Part shown: positions 43,401 through 51,453 of the stretch, in pieces | How positions within the stretch are numbered: position 1 is the first letter of the stretch | How the letters are laid out: each line of letters starts with the position of its first letter | DNA from: Bacteroidales bacterium | GTDB taxonomy: Bacteria > Bacteroidota > Bacteroidia > Bacteroidales > UBA932 | Direction: 5' to 3' | DNA length: 64,000 bases | Assembly: GCA_016287875.1 (NCBI GenBank) | Contig: JAEEXQ010000001.1 | Span: 1 to 64,000 of the forward strand | The notes under the pieces: model-generated | Told to the model about the DNA's origin: nothing | Databases searched by the model: none | Seen by the model: only the letters and a program-made list of their open reading frames with translations | Position numbers and translations under genes: made by a program

Positions 43401-45064
43401 CTTACGAGTATCTCCTTGATTATTATTTCTTTGGAGCCGTCGGCATTGGTGATTTCCGCTTTCAGCGTCCCGCTATCGGGGATGGTCCATAGGCCGTCGG
43501 GGCCGGTACTTATCTGCCGCCCGTTGAACGACCATTCTACTTCCTCGTCCACGCTGTTGTAGACCACCAGCGGAATGGCGCTGCCGGCCTTGAAACTGCC
43601 GTCGGAGTTGCGCTCGGTCTCCCCGAGATATATGAAACGGAAAATATCCTTACGGTATATCCTTGTGGTGAAACTGCCGCTGACCTCGAAGACGGAACCG
43701 TCGCTGTAGGAAACGGTGGTGGTGAAGCTGTAGCTGGTGCGGGGGTTCAGGCCCTGTATTGTATAGCAGCAGCTGCCGTCGTCGGCGGCCTGCACCTGGG
43801 CGCTGCCCACAGACGTTCCCTGAGTGAACCATTCTATACGGCAGTCTTCCACGCTGCCAAGATCCTTCGATACTGACCAGGCTATGATGGCGCTGCTCTG
43901 GAATACCGATATTCCATCTATGCGCACGGGCTCCAGTACCTTGAAGGAGATATTGCCGCCCGCATCGGTGCTTATGCCGGTGAGCGCGAACCTGCCGGGG
44001 CTGAACGAGGCTGCTCCGTCCTTCGGAGAAAAGACGATCTCGGCGCAGGGATGCTGAGGATTGCAGTTTATCTGGTTGAGCTGCCATCTTTCCAGGGCCT
44101 TGAGCGTCCTCTGGTAATAGGTAGAGAAGCCCGAGGGGGAATCCGACTTATCTATCTTGTAGATGTACATTCCCTCTCCGCCTATGAAGGCGTCATTTCC
44201 CTGGGCCCTCCGGTTCTCCAGGAGCCAGTATTTGTTCCCGTCGGAGGAAGGCATCTTGCAATACTGTCCACTGGGATGCAGAGGTTCGAGGGAGTAGGTC
44301 CCGCAGGTGTCGATGACCGTGCAGTGCCCTATTCCGAGCATTTCCCTTTCTATGGAATTCAGATAAGGGGGAGTGTGGCCCCCGTCGTTTTCCAGGCCTA
44401 TGTCCATCAGGCTGGTTGCCCCCAGTCCGGGATGGACTCCGCCGCTGGACTCGCCGTCGGTATCATACATATCCTTGAGCCCGAGTATGTGCCCGAATTC
44501 GTGGGCCAGCAGCCCTATCCCCGACACTTTGCCGTCAGCCCCCAGTTCCGGTGCCATTGCGAAGGCGGTGAGACGTGGCCTGAGACCGGAAGGAATCTCG
44601 TTCTCGCCCAGCTCCACGTACTGCGGCCACATCTGGTCCGGGCCTCCGCCGGCCGATTCCGCCACTCCGGCGGTGATGAATATCAGATGGTTGAGGGATC
44701 CGTCGGCATTCTCGTAGGGCGAGAAATCCATCCTGCTGCTGAGGGAACGGTATATGCCGGATGCCATCTTGTAGGCATAGGCATCGCGGCGGTGGGATGC
44801 ATTCGCCCCGAAATAAGCATAGCTGTTGCCGGCGGACACCACTTGGTGAACGTCGAATACGAATTTCGTGCTGTCGGAAAACTGCGGTTCCAAATAGGCC
44901 TTGAGGGCTCCCGCCAGGCTGTCTATGGTAGAGATGGGTGTGCTGAAATGCAAGTCGGTGAATTCCACCGGGATAATGAGCGTCCTGTGCTGCTTCTGGC
45001 CATATGCCCCGTGCATAATGCACAGCAGGGCACACGTCAGGCTTATGGTCAGTACACGCTTCAT
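43397..45064 (-). CDS. M6-family secreted metalloprotease
   Basis: 555 residues with a signal peptide (to MHGAYGQ). The zinc site is LLAHEFGHILGLKDMYD (HExxHxxGxxD) in an immune-inhibitor-A-like M6 domain; SLMDIG is near the Met-turn position. After the catalytic domain come a beta domain, a fibronectin-III-like domain (WSVSKDLGSVEDCRIEWFTQ to YSFTTTVSYSDGS) and an Ig-like C-terminus, probably for substrate binding or secretion. One of four exported peptidases within 15 kb. Confidence 0.88.
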   Translation of the reverse strand: MKRVLTISLTCALLCIMHGAYGQKQHRTLIIPVEFTDLHFSTPISTIDSLAGALKAYLEPQFSDSTKFVFDVHQVVSAGNSYAYFGANASHRRDAYAYKMASGIYRSLSSRMDFSPYENADGSLNHLIFITAGVAESAGGGPDQMWPQYVELGENEIPSGLRPRLTAFAMAPELGADGKVSGIGLLAHEFGHILGLKDMYDTDGESSGGVHPGLGATSLMDIGLENDGGHTPPYLNSIEREMLGIGHCTVIDTCGTYSLEPLHPSGQYCKMPSSDGNKYWLLENRRAQGNDAFIGGEGMYIYKIDKSDSPSGFSTYYQRTLKALERWQLNQINCNPQHPCAEIVFSPKDGAASFSPGRFALTGISTDAGGNISFKVLEPVRIDGISVFQSSAIIAWSVSKDLGSVEDCRIEWFTQGTSVGSAQVQAADDGSCCYTIQGLNPRTSYSFTTTVSYSDGSVFEVSGSFTTRIYRKDIFRFIYLGETERNSDGSFKAGSAIPLVVYNSVDEEVEWSFNGRQISTGPDGLWTIPDSGTLKAEITNADGSKEIIIKEILVR

Positions 45065-45068
45065 GCCC

Positions 45069-45076
45069 TAAAGATA
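45069..45076 (-). promoter_or_regulatory. Candidate -7 box of the M6 protease
   Basis: TATCTTTA on the minus strand, four bases from the ATG at 45064, with a TTTG about 20 bases upstream inside the Hc1 terminator. Suggests a leaderless mRNA. Confidence 0.45.
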
Positions 45077-45089
45077 CTAAAAGACATAT

Positions 45090-45122
45090 AAAAAAGCAAA
45101 GGGCCGCTAGCCTCACGGCCCT
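45090..45122 (-). terminator. Terminator of the Hc1 gene
   Basis: On the minus strand GGGCCG-TGAGGCTAG-CGGCCC followed by TTTGCTTTTTT. The 90 bases between it and the Hc1 stop contain a second pairing, CTAAAACC...GGTTTTAG. Confidence 0.7.
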
Positions 45123-45212
45123 CGACCCTTAGACGTGTACTAAAACCTAAACCTACAACAAAGATGCAGGTGGTTTTAGAAACGCTGCATAAATTTTTAA
45201 GAAATATTCAAA

Positions 45213-45389
45213 TTATTTCTTAGCTTCTGCTACAGAAACCTGACGGAACTCCTTGAGGTCCTTCATGAGTGCGAGAGCGGCCTTACGTGCGCGGGCACCG
45301 GCAGCCTTGTTTCCCTTAACGATCTGAGCCTCGGCGTTCACCTGGAATTCAGCGATTTCGGCATTGATTTTTTCAACAAGCTTTTTCAT
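45213..45389 (-). CDS. Histone H1-like protein Hc1
   Basis: 58 residues, rich in Lys and Ala: MKKLVEKINAEIAEFQVNAE, then a conserved GNKAAGARARKAALALMKDL core and KEFRQVSVAEAKK. It matches the short Hc1-like histone-H1 family found in Bacteroidota, presumably a DNA-compacting basic protein. Too short to stand out, but codon use and strong family resemblance support it. It has its own terminator at 45090-45122. Confidence 0.9.
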   Translation of the reverse strand: MKKLVEKINAEIAEFQVNAEAQIVKGNKAAGARARKAALALMKDLKEFRQVSVAEAKK

Positions 45390-45506
45390 TTCTGTTTGAT
45401 TTAAAGGTTTATAAAATAGTACTGTTGCGTGTTTTCTCTTATGCGAGTGGCAAGATAATCAATAACTTAATGATTTGCAAAGGTTTTTTTAAAAAAATGT
45501 GCTTTT

Positions 45507-46076
45507 TCAGCCTTTTTTTGCGTTTAAAACGTTCATTGCACGGTCCGGACCCACAAAAATCCAGTCTTTTATGCCTTGGATGGCCCTCTCGCATATCTGA
45601 GGCATATCTTTCTTTTCTTCTTCGGAAAGAGTGCCCAGCACATAATCGACCTGGGAACCGTTGGCGAAGTCGTGTCCGACTCCGACACGGATGCGGGTAT
45701 AGTCCCTGGTCCCGAGAGTTTCTTCGATATGGCCCAGTCCGTTGTGACCACCGTTGCTCCCGCTCTTACGCATACGCAAAGTACCGAATGGCAGGTTGAT
45801 GTCATCGCATATGACAAGCAGCCTGTCGATGGTGACCGGCAGTTTGGTTAGATAATACCTCACCGCATTGCCGCTCAGGTTCATATAGGTGGAGGGTTTG
45901 AGAAGATAAACCTCGCGCCCCTTGAGACTTACTACCGCCAGATCTCCGTACCGGCGGGTTTCAAAAGCGACATTGGATGCGTGAGCCCACGCATCCAATA
46001 TCATAAAACCCATGTTGTGGCGGGTTTCTACGTATTCGGGGCCGATATTGCCCAGCCCTACCACAAGATAGCTCAT
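45507..46076 (-). CDS. pth: Peptidyl-tRNA hydrolase
   Basis: 189 residues. Releases tRNA from stalled peptidyl-tRNA. YLVVGLGNIGPEYVETRHNMGF contains the catalytic His, PSTYMNLSG and DDINLPFGTLRMRKSGSNGG the substrate loop, and GHNGLGHIEETLGTRDYTRI with GVG the rest. Two bases after rplY, a common pairing. Confidence 0.97.
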   Translation of the reverse strand: MSYLVVGLGNIGPEYVETRHNMGFMILDAWAHASNVAFETRRYGDLAVVSLKGREVYLLKPSTYMNLSGNAVRYYLTKLPVTIDRLLVICDDINLPFGTLRMRKSGSNGGHNGLGHIEETLGTRDYTRIRVGVGHDFANGSQVDYVLGTLSEEEKKDMPQICERAIQGIKDWIFVGPDRAMNVLNAKKG

Positions 46077-46078
46077 TA

Positions 46079-46663
46079 TTATTCTTCGCTAGCAGCTGCT
46101 GCGCTGGCGTCCACGTTGCGGGTGGTCTTGACGAAGCAGAGGATTGCATCCTTGTCGGTGAGGACGGAAACGTTCTCGAGCTTCACGTCACCAGCCTTGA
46201 TCTTCTTGTCGAGGTCGAGCTTGGAGATGTTGATGGTGATGTCGTCGGGAAGGTTCTCCATCTTGGCGCTGATGCGGAGGCTCCTGGCACCAGGAACGAA
46301 CTTACCACCTTTCTGCACACCGATGGCGTGGCCTTCGAACTTGATAGGAACGCTGATGGCGATGGGCTTCTTCTCGTCTACTGCGAGGAAGTCGATGTGG
46401 AGGCAGTTATCCTTGACGGGATGGAACTGAAGTTCGTGAAGAATTACGGTGTAGTTGGTCTTGCCGTCGAGGGTGAGGTCCACGATGTGTGCGTAGGGAG
46501 TCTCGAGGAGGCCCTTGAGATCTTTCTCATTTACAGTGAAGAGGACGTTTTCGACGCCGCATCCATAGAGGTTGCAAGGAACGAGGCCCTGCTTGCGGAA
46601 AGCCTTGATGACGGCTTTGTTGCCAACCTGACGGCTCTGGCCGTTAAGTGCGAAATGTTTCAT
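46079..46663 (-). CDS. rplY: Ribosomal protein bL25 (Ctc type)
   Basis: 194 residues: N-terminal 5S-rRNA-binding L25 domain (about 1-95; RQVGNKAVIKAFRKQGLVPCN) plus the C-terminal TL5/Ctc domain. A short Ala/Ser tail ends the protein (DASAAAASEE). Cotranscribed with pth. Confidence 0.96.
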   Translation of the reverse strand: MKHFALNGQSRQVGNKAVIKAFRKQGLVPCNLYGCGVENVLFTVNEKDLKGLLETPYAHIVDLTLDGKTNYTVILHELQFHPVKDNCLHIDFLAVDEKKPIAISVPIKFEGHAIGVQKGGKFVPGARSLRISAKMENLPDDITINISKLDLDKKIKAGDVKLENVSVLTDKDAILCFVKTTRNVDASAAAASEE

Positions 46664-46756
46664 TTCAAAAAAAGTTAAAATGTGTTACTCAATCCGGAAA
46701 ACCGGGTCCGGATCCCATTGCACCAAAGCCCCTTAGGGGTTTTAATTATGCGGGCG
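46664..46756 (-). promoter_or_regulatory. rplY leader with hairpins and a tRNA-like 3' end
   Basis: About 90 bases. Minus-strand reading has AAACCCC-TAA-GGGGTTT-type hairpin (46725-46743) and ATCCGGA / TCCGGAT pairing (about 46691-46712). Read on the plus strand, GGGTCCGGATCCC-ATTGCACCA (about 46704-46725) followed by the GCCCC-TTA-GGGGTTTT hairpin looks like a tRNA T arm, acceptor strand with CCA and a terminator, but no other part of a tRNA is present. Confidence 0.4.
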
Positions 46757-46788
46757 CAAAGATAGGCAAAAAAGATTATTCTACCAAA
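46757..46788 (-). promoter_or_regulatory. Promoter of rplY-pth
   Basis: Minus strand TTTG (46788-46785), 20 bases, TATCTTTG (46764-46757). The -33 box lies in the end of the clostripain-type gene. Confidence 0.7.
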
Positions 46789-48035
46789 TTTGTGTCCTTG
46801 TTCCAAGACAAAGTCTTGTAGAAAGCGTCCAGCTCGGAATCTCCCGCAGCGGGAAGATACATGCTGAGGCCGCTGAAATTGGTGATCTCTATGCCGAGGA
46901 AATAGGGCGTGGCGGCCTTGTAGGCTATGCAGCCGGAGAGGGCCTCGTCCAGCTCGGCTTTTTCGGCATCGCTTATGCCGGCCTTCACCAGTATGTCTTC
47001 CAGGTCGAAGAACCAGTGCTTGTCGCCCCTGTAGTATTTCTGGATTCCGCTGCGCGTGCCAAGCGCTGCTATGGCACTGCGGTATCTGCCGAACAAATCC
47101 TGGCACAGCCCGGCAAGACGGGGGAGTCCTGCCGTGTTGACCACGCTGATGGTCGCGGCGCGCTCGGTCCCCTGCAAAGCGTCGTAGTACTCGAAATACT
47201 TGCGGCTGAAGGTCTCTATGCTGGGAGAGTCGTTCACCAGGGAACGGAGGTCGGAGTAATCGAAGCCTCTGGAGAGCACTTCGGTGGGGGAGAAGGATAG
47301 CTTGTCGGCCACGTCCTTGAGCTCGTAGGCCACCTCGATGCCGCCCATCAGGCAGGCGTCGAAAAGTATGTATTCGAGGTGCATCGGAATCGCCGCAGCC
47401 ATATCCTGTATGGTCATCTCCCTCGAGTAATCCGTCCCGTCTATATGGTCGGCTTCGGCTCCGAAGGATTTCACCTTGGGGCCCTCGGCATCCTCGCCGA
47501 AACGGTACAGGGGCAGGGCGGAACCCTCCCTCCTGGCGCCTCGGGAGAACTCGATGAAGCTGGTCCTGTTATATCTGCCTACGGGCAGCCATCCGGTGCC
47601 GTGCGAGGAAAGTATCAGTCCATAGCTGGCGTCCGGGAACAGTTCCTTCACTTTCAGCAGCACCTCCCTCAATACGGCGGGATCGGTGGCGAAGCGGTCT
47701 TTGCCCACGGTGTACAAGGTGTCGCAGCGCAGTTTCCCCAAATCCTTGCTCAGCATCACCAGATGCGACTCAGCCTTGGTCTTATAGTCGGAGTCGGTCC
47801 TGGAAAAATGTGTGAAGGTGATGACCTTGTGCTTGGATCCGTAGAAAGGCAGATTGGCCGATTTGAGAACCTTGACATTCGCCTTTATGTCGCTGGACAG
47901 ATTGTTGAAGGCCGCCGCATAGTACAGGGTAACCACTTCCCTTCCCGGGGAGTAACGCCTGGGATTATCCTTCCCGCAGCCGGAAAAAACGGCTGCCAGG
48001 GCTGTCAGAAGCAGTATCCGTGCATAGATGCGCAT
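46776..48035 (-). CDS. Clostripain-family (C11) lipoprotein peptidase
   Basis: 419 residues. Lipobox FSGC at about 16-19. C11 caspase-like fold: catalytic His in GLILSSHGTGWLPVG and Cys in LEYILFDACLMGGIEVAYEL, the typical spacing. C11 peptidases of gut Bacteroidota cut after Arg or Lys and often process themselves. ATG 48035 sits four bases after a -7 box; an earlier start at 48050 would overlap it. Confidence 0.92.
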   Translation of the reverse strand: MRIYARILLLTALAAVFSGCGKDNPRRYSPGREVVTLYYAAAFNNLSSDIKANVKVLKSANLPFYGSKHKVITFTHFSRTDSDYKTKAESHLVMLSKDLGKLRCDTLYTVGKDRFATDPAVLREVLLKVKELFPDASYGLILSSHGTGWLPVGRYNRTSFIEFSRGARREGSALPLYRFGEDAEGPKVKSFGAEADHIDGTDYSREMTIQDMAAAIPMHLEYILFDACLMGGIEVAYELKDVADKLSFSPTEVLSRGFDYSDLRSLVNDSPSIETFSRKYFEYYDALQGTERAATISVVNTAGLPRLAGLCQDLFGRYRSAIAALGTRSGIQKYYRGDKHWFFDLEDILVKAGISDAEKAELDEALSGCIAYKAATPYFLGIEITNFSGLSMYLPAAGDSELDAFYKTLSWNKDTNLVE

Positions 48036-48039
48036 CGTA

Positions 48040-48047
48040 CAAAGATA
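48040..48047 (-). promoter_or_regulatory. -7 box of the C11 peptidase
   Basis: TATCTTTG on the minus strand, four bases before the ATG at 48035. Divergent from the xerD promoter. Confidence 0.55.
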
Positions 48048-48059
48048 CACTTTTTTATT

Positions 48060-48067
48060 TATATTTG
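48060..48067 (+). promoter_or_regulatory. -7 box of xerD
   Basis: TATATTTG, five bases before the ATG at 48073. The -33 element is not clear. Confidence 0.5.
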
Positions 48068-48072
48068 CACAG

Positions 48073-48942
48073 ATGGACCGCCTGCTGAAAGACTATCGTT
48101 ATTATCTCCGTATGGAGCGGAAGATGTCACCCAATACGGTGTCATCCTATGCCTCCGACGTGGCCGCCTTCCTGGAAAGCTATGGCTCCGACCCCCGCAA
48201 GGCGTCGGGCGGTGACATCGCGGATTATCTCTCTTCCAGATCTGCAGGCATCTCCAAGCGCACCCAGTCCCGTATGCTCAGCTCCCTATCTTCCTTTTTC
48301 AGCTGGCTCATACTGGAAGGGGAACGCAGCGACAATCCCTGCGACGGCGTGGACCATCCCAAGCTCGGGCGTTATCTCCCGGAAGTGCTTTCCGTGCAGG
48401 AAGTGACCGATATCATCGAAGGTGTGAAGACGGATACCTGGCAGGGCGTCCGCGACCGGGCCATACTGGAAATACTCTACGGATGCGGCCTCCGGGTATC
48501 GGAGCTCTGCGAGCTGAAACTATCCAACGTATATGCCTCGGAGGGGTTCCTGAGAGTGATAGGGAAGGGAAACAAGGAGAGGCTGGTACCCATAGGAGGA
48601 GCGGCCCTGGAAGCTTTCGGCGCCTGGCTGGACCTGCGTCCGCAAACGGCTGCTCCTGCATACGACGACTATGTCTTCCTGAACCGCTTCGGAAAGCCCT
48701 TGAGCCGTATTTCAGTATTCAATATGGTAAAGAAGAACGCCGCCCTTGCCGGTGTGGAGAAAGAAATATCTCCCCATACCTTCCGGCATAGTTTCGCAAC
48801 TCATCTTATCGAGAACGGAGCGGACCTGAGGGTGGTGCAGGAGATGCTGGGGCACGAGAGTATACTCACCACCGAAATCTATACCCACATCGATACCGCC
48901 ACCTGGCAGAAGGCGGTACTGAGCCATCATCCCCGAGGATGA
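48073..48942 (+). CDS. xerD: Tyrosine recombinase XerD
   Basis: 289 residues resolving chromosome dimers at dif with XerC. N-terminal SAM-like core-binding domain (YRYYLRMERKMSPNTVSSY), catalytic domain with RVSELCELK (Arg), GKGNKERLVP (Lys), SPHTFRHSFATHL (His, Arg), LGHESILTTEIYTHI (His, Tyr). A housekeeping Xer protein by length and sequence; no phage genes nearby. A dif site was not identified here. Confidence 0.94.
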   Translation: MDRLLKDYRYYLRMERKMSPNTVSSYASDVAAFLESYGSDPRKASGGDIADYLSSRSAGISKRTQSRMLSSLSSFFSWLILEGERSDNPCDGVDHPKLGRYLPEVLSVQEVTDIIEGVKTDTWQGVRDRAILEILYGCGLRVSELCELKLSNVYASEGFLRVIGKGNKERLVPIGGAALEAFGAWLDLRPQTAAPAYDDYVFLNRFGKPLSRISVFNMVKKNAALAGVEKEISPHTFRHSFATHLIENGADLRVVQEMLGHESILTTEIYTHIDTATWQKAVLSHHPRG

Positions 48943-48944
48943 CG

Positions 48945-49517
48945 CTAGTCTTCGGCCAGGGCCTTGTTGAAGCACTCGCGGCAGAGAGGCTCGTAGATAT
49001 CCTTCTCGCCCAGGACAACCAACTTGCGGCTCTTGCTGAGACGGTGTGAATGGTTGGCGAGGCCGCCGCATTTCACGCAGATGGCGTGCACTTTCTGCAC
49101 ATCTTCGGCTATGGCCATGAGGGCCGGGATGGGGCCGAAGGGCTTTCCAAGATAATCGGTGTCGAGGCCGGCCGCGATCACGCGGACTCCGCGGTTGGCA
49201 AGGGCCTGGCAGACCGCTGCGAGGTTCTCTCCGAAGAACTGGGCCTCGTCGATGCCGACGACCTGTACGTCGGGCCCGATCTTCAGCATCTCCGCAGCAT
49301 CCTTGATAGGCTTGCTGACTATGCTGTGGGAATCGTGGGATACTACCTCCACGTCGGAGTAACGATTGTCCACCGTAGGTTTGAATATGGCTATTACCTG
49401 ATTCGCGAACTGAGCCCTGCGGAGGCGGCGGATCAATTCTTCTGTCTTACCCGAGAACATTGAGCCGCACACGACTTCGATGCAACCCTTCTTTTTAGTG
49501 TTGTTTTCTGCGTACAT
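48945..49517 (-). CDS. tdk: Thymidine kinase
   Basis: 190 residues, type II thymidine kinase. P-loop [17 protein letters not shown] (Walker B), the lasso region with [15 protein letters not shown] and zinc-binding CVKCGGLA...CREC. Start at 49517 ([11 protein letters not shown]) follows from the family and the -7 box at 49550-49557; longer upstream readings are antisense to rsmI. Converges with xerD two bases apart. Confidence 0.95.
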   Translation of the reverse strand: MYAENNTKKKGCIEVVCGSMFSGKTEELIRRLRRAQFANQVIAIFKPTVDNRYSDVEVVSHDSHSIVSKPIKDAAEMLKIGPDVQVVGIDEAQFFGENLAAVCQALANRGVRVIAAGLDTDYLGKPFGPIPALMAIAEDVQKVHAICVKCGGLANHSHRLSKSRKLVVLGEKDIYEPLCRECFNKALAED

Positions 49518-49549
49518 TTTGGTTAAATTTGTCGTCGACTTGAGTTGTG

Positions 49550-49557
49550 CAAAGATA
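49550..49557 (-). promoter_or_regulatory. -7 box of tdk
   Basis: TATCTTTG on the minus strand, 32 bases before the ATG. It lies in the 57-base divergent region shared with rsmI. Confidence 0.5.
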
Positions 49558-49574
49558 AGAATAAGTCGCGTTTT

Positions 49575-50285
49575 ATGAAAGGAAAACTTTACATTGTGCC
49601 TACCCCTGTCGGGAACCTGGAGGATATGAGCTTCCGGGCCGTGGAAGTTTTGAAGAACGCTGACCTGATCCTTGCCGAGGACACGCGGACCAGCTCCGTG
49701 CTGCTCGAGCATTATGGCATACGCAAGCCTCTGCAGTCGCATCATAAATTCAATGAGCATCAGACTGCCGACCGCATCAAGGACCTGATTTCCGAAGGCC
49801 GCAACGTGGCCTTGGTCAGCGATGCGGGGACTCCCGGGATATCCGATCCCGGATTCCTTCTCGCTCGTACCTGCGCATCCGTGGGCATAGAGGTGCAGAC
49901 CCTTCCGGGCCCCACCGCCTGCATCCCTGCGCTGGTATCTTCGGGGCTGCCCTGCGACCGTTTCTGCTTCGAGGGATTCCTGCCTCAGAAAAAGGGTAGG
50001 CAGACCTTGCTGCAGGCTCTCGCCGCCGAGCCCCGGACTATGGTTTTCTATGAATCTCCCCGCCGTCTTGTGAAGACTCTCGAGCAGTTCGCCGAGGTGT
50101 TCGGTGAAGGGCGTCCTTGCAGTGTCGCGCGGGAAATATCCAAACTACACGAAGAGCACGTTCGCGGGTCTCTGGCCGAAGTGCTGGAGCATTTCCGTGC
50201 GGAGGAGCCGAAGGGCGAGATTGTGATCGTCGTCGGCGGTGCCGTGGTGGAAAGGGGCGAACATCACAACAAGTACAGAGATTAG
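49575..50285 (+). CDS. rsmI: 16S rRNA 2'-O-methyltransferase RsmI
   Basis: 236 residues, methylating C1402 of 16S r[61 protein letters not shown] and [10 protein letters not shown] are the conserved tetrapyrrole-methylase-fold motifs of RsmI. Start at 49575 fits the family. Followed by the HhH gene after 12 bases. Confidence 0.96.
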   Translation: MKGKLYIVPTPVGNLEDMSFRAVEVLKNADLILAEDTRTSSVLLEHYGIRKPLQSHHKFNEHQTADRIKDLISEGRNVALVSDAGTPGISDPGFLLARTCASVGIEVQTLPGPTACIPALVSSGLPCDRFCFEGFLPQKKGRQTLLQALAAEPRTMVFYESPRRLVKTLEQFAEVFGEGRPCSVAREISKLHEEHVRGSLAEVLEHFRAEEPKGEIVIVVGGAVVERGEHHNKYRD

Positions 50286-50297
50286 GAGGGTCAGATA

Positions 50298-51254
50298 ATG
50301 AATTCTTCTTTCAAGACGGGGGCGATAGCCCTCGCTTTCCTCGTCCTCGGCTTCGAGCTGGCGATGTTCTTGCATCGCGCATCCGTGGAACGCGTGGTCG
50401 CCAACCGCGACAGGCCGGACACTGTGTACGTTTACTCCTCGGCGCGGGGGGATGTACCCTCACCGACCGTCTCGCCTGGCACACCCGCAAGCCCACCCTC
50501 GCTCGACCCCACCGCTGACGCGGTCCCCCCTCTAAGCCGAGGGTGGCGTAGGTCCTGTGAGGGTACATCCCCCAGCGCCAAAGGAGACCCGGTGGTCGTT
50601 GGAAGAAAGGGCAGCCATAGTCGGGCGGCCAGGGCGATGTATGAAAAGGCGCCGGGCCGGAAGGTGGAGAGTTTCCGTTTCAATCCGAATACCGTCACGC
50701 TGGAGGAACTTTGCCGGCTGGGGTTCACCGAGAAGCAGGCTCAGTCCATCCTTAACTACCGCGAAAAAGGGGGCCGATTCCGCCGGAAGGCCGATTTTGC
50801 CAAAAGTTACGTTGTGGCCGATTCTCTGTTCAAGCGTCTGGCACCGTACATCGACATCCCCAAAATCGACATCAATAAAGCGGATTCCGCAGCCTTCGAC
50901 AGCCTACCCGGAATCGGCGGCTGGTTCGCGCACAGAATGGTCGAATATCGCGAGCAGTTACGGGGCTACAGTTGCCCGGAGCAGCTGATGGAGATATGGC
51001 ATTTCGACCAGGAAAAATTTGACGGACTGAAGGACCTTATAACGTGTTCCCCTTCAGAGCCTTACCCTTTCTGGTCCGGCAGCGTGGAAGACATACGCAA
51101 CCATCCCCACATCCGTAACTGGCAGACCGCACGGGACATAGTTTTCTACCGCGATCACAATCCTCCGGAAAACCTCACCGTCGATGGCCTGCTGCAGGCC
51201 GGCATCCTTTCCGAAGAGCAAGCCACGCGCCTACGCCGCTGCCATCTGGAATGA
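50298..51254 (+). CDS. Helix-hairpin-helix (ComEA-like) membrane protein with insertion
   Basis: 318 residues. One N-terminal membrane segment (TGAIALAFLVLGFELAMFL), then a linker and three or so helix-hairpin-helix units: FNPNTVTLEELCRLGFTEKQ, DINKADSAAFDSLPGIGGWF and a third after 260 (IRNWQTARDIVFYRDHNPPE). It resembles ComEA-type DNA-binding proteins of Bacteroidota, which are often annotated as helix-hairpin-helix proteins; a role in DNA uptake or membrane-bound DNA binding is possible but unproven. Residues about 48-94 in the linker are encoded by a palindromic element. Confidence 0.85.
   Translation: MNSSFKTGAIALAFLVLGFELAMFLHRASVERVVANRDRPDTVYVYSSARGDVPSPTVSPGTPASPPSLDPTADAVPPLSRGWRRSCEGTSPSAKGDPVVVGRKGSHSRAARAMYEKAPGRKVESFRFNPNTVTLEELCRLGFTEKQAQSILNYREKGGRFRRKADFAKSYVVADSLFKRLAPYIDIPKIDINKADSAAFDSLPGIGGWFAHRMVEYREQLRGYSCPEQLMEIWHFDQEKFDGLKDLITCSPSEPYPFWSGSVEDIRNHPHIRNWQTARDIVFYRDHNPPENLTVDGLLQAGILSEEQATRLRRCHLE
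50441..50579 (+). repeat. In-frame palindromic element in the HhH gene
   Basis: About 139 bases with 23-base terminal inverted repeats having one mismatch (50441-50463, 50557-50579), core GGGGGATGTACCCTC. Inside, GACGCGGTCCCCCC and CCGAGGGTGG resemble GACGGTCCCCCC and CCGCGGGTG of the rsmG element, linking it loosely to family 1. Confidence 0.8.
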
Positions 51255-51286
51255 ATGCCCTTTTTTGGGGGGAAGGGCGTTGGATC

Positions 51287-51400
51287 GCCGTGGCGGTTAT
51301 TGTGTTGACTATCAGTGTGTTAGATATAAGCCTCCCCCATGAAATCGCGGGGGAGGCTTGTTGTTAACTGGCTGAAATTCAGCTAGTTGGCTGCCACGGC
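51287..51400. repeat. Family-2 hairpin element, copy 4
   Basis: 114 bases. Outer arms GCCGTGGC / GCCACGGC; central hairpin 51328-51359 with AAGCCTCCCCC paired to GGGGGAGGCTT; left spacer CTATCAGTGTGTTAGATATA, right spacer GGCTGAAATTCAGCTAGTTG. Lies 54 bases beyond the stop of the second Y1 gene. Confidence 0.88.
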
Positions 51401-51453
51401 CTGGTGGCGCTACCTTCAGCCACGGCCCAGAGGCGCCGCGAAACGCCACGGCC
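51401..51453. repeat. GCCACGGCC-type short repeats
   Basis: CCACGGCC/GGCGC motifs repeat between the hairpin element and the Y1 stop. A matching cluster (CCGCCACGGCCGG, CGCCACGCCCCGG, CGCCACGGCCGG) lies at 52478-52541 on the other side of the gene. Confidence 0.6.

Noticed and set aside
46650..46725. Complete tRNA gene on the plus strand before 46725
   Set aside because: Only a T-arm-like and CCA-like tail can be folded; no acceptor 5' strand, D arm or anticodon arm.
48073..48942. Phage or transposon integrase
   Set aside because: Length and motifs are those of housekeeping XerD; no phage genes or attachment-site duplication seen.
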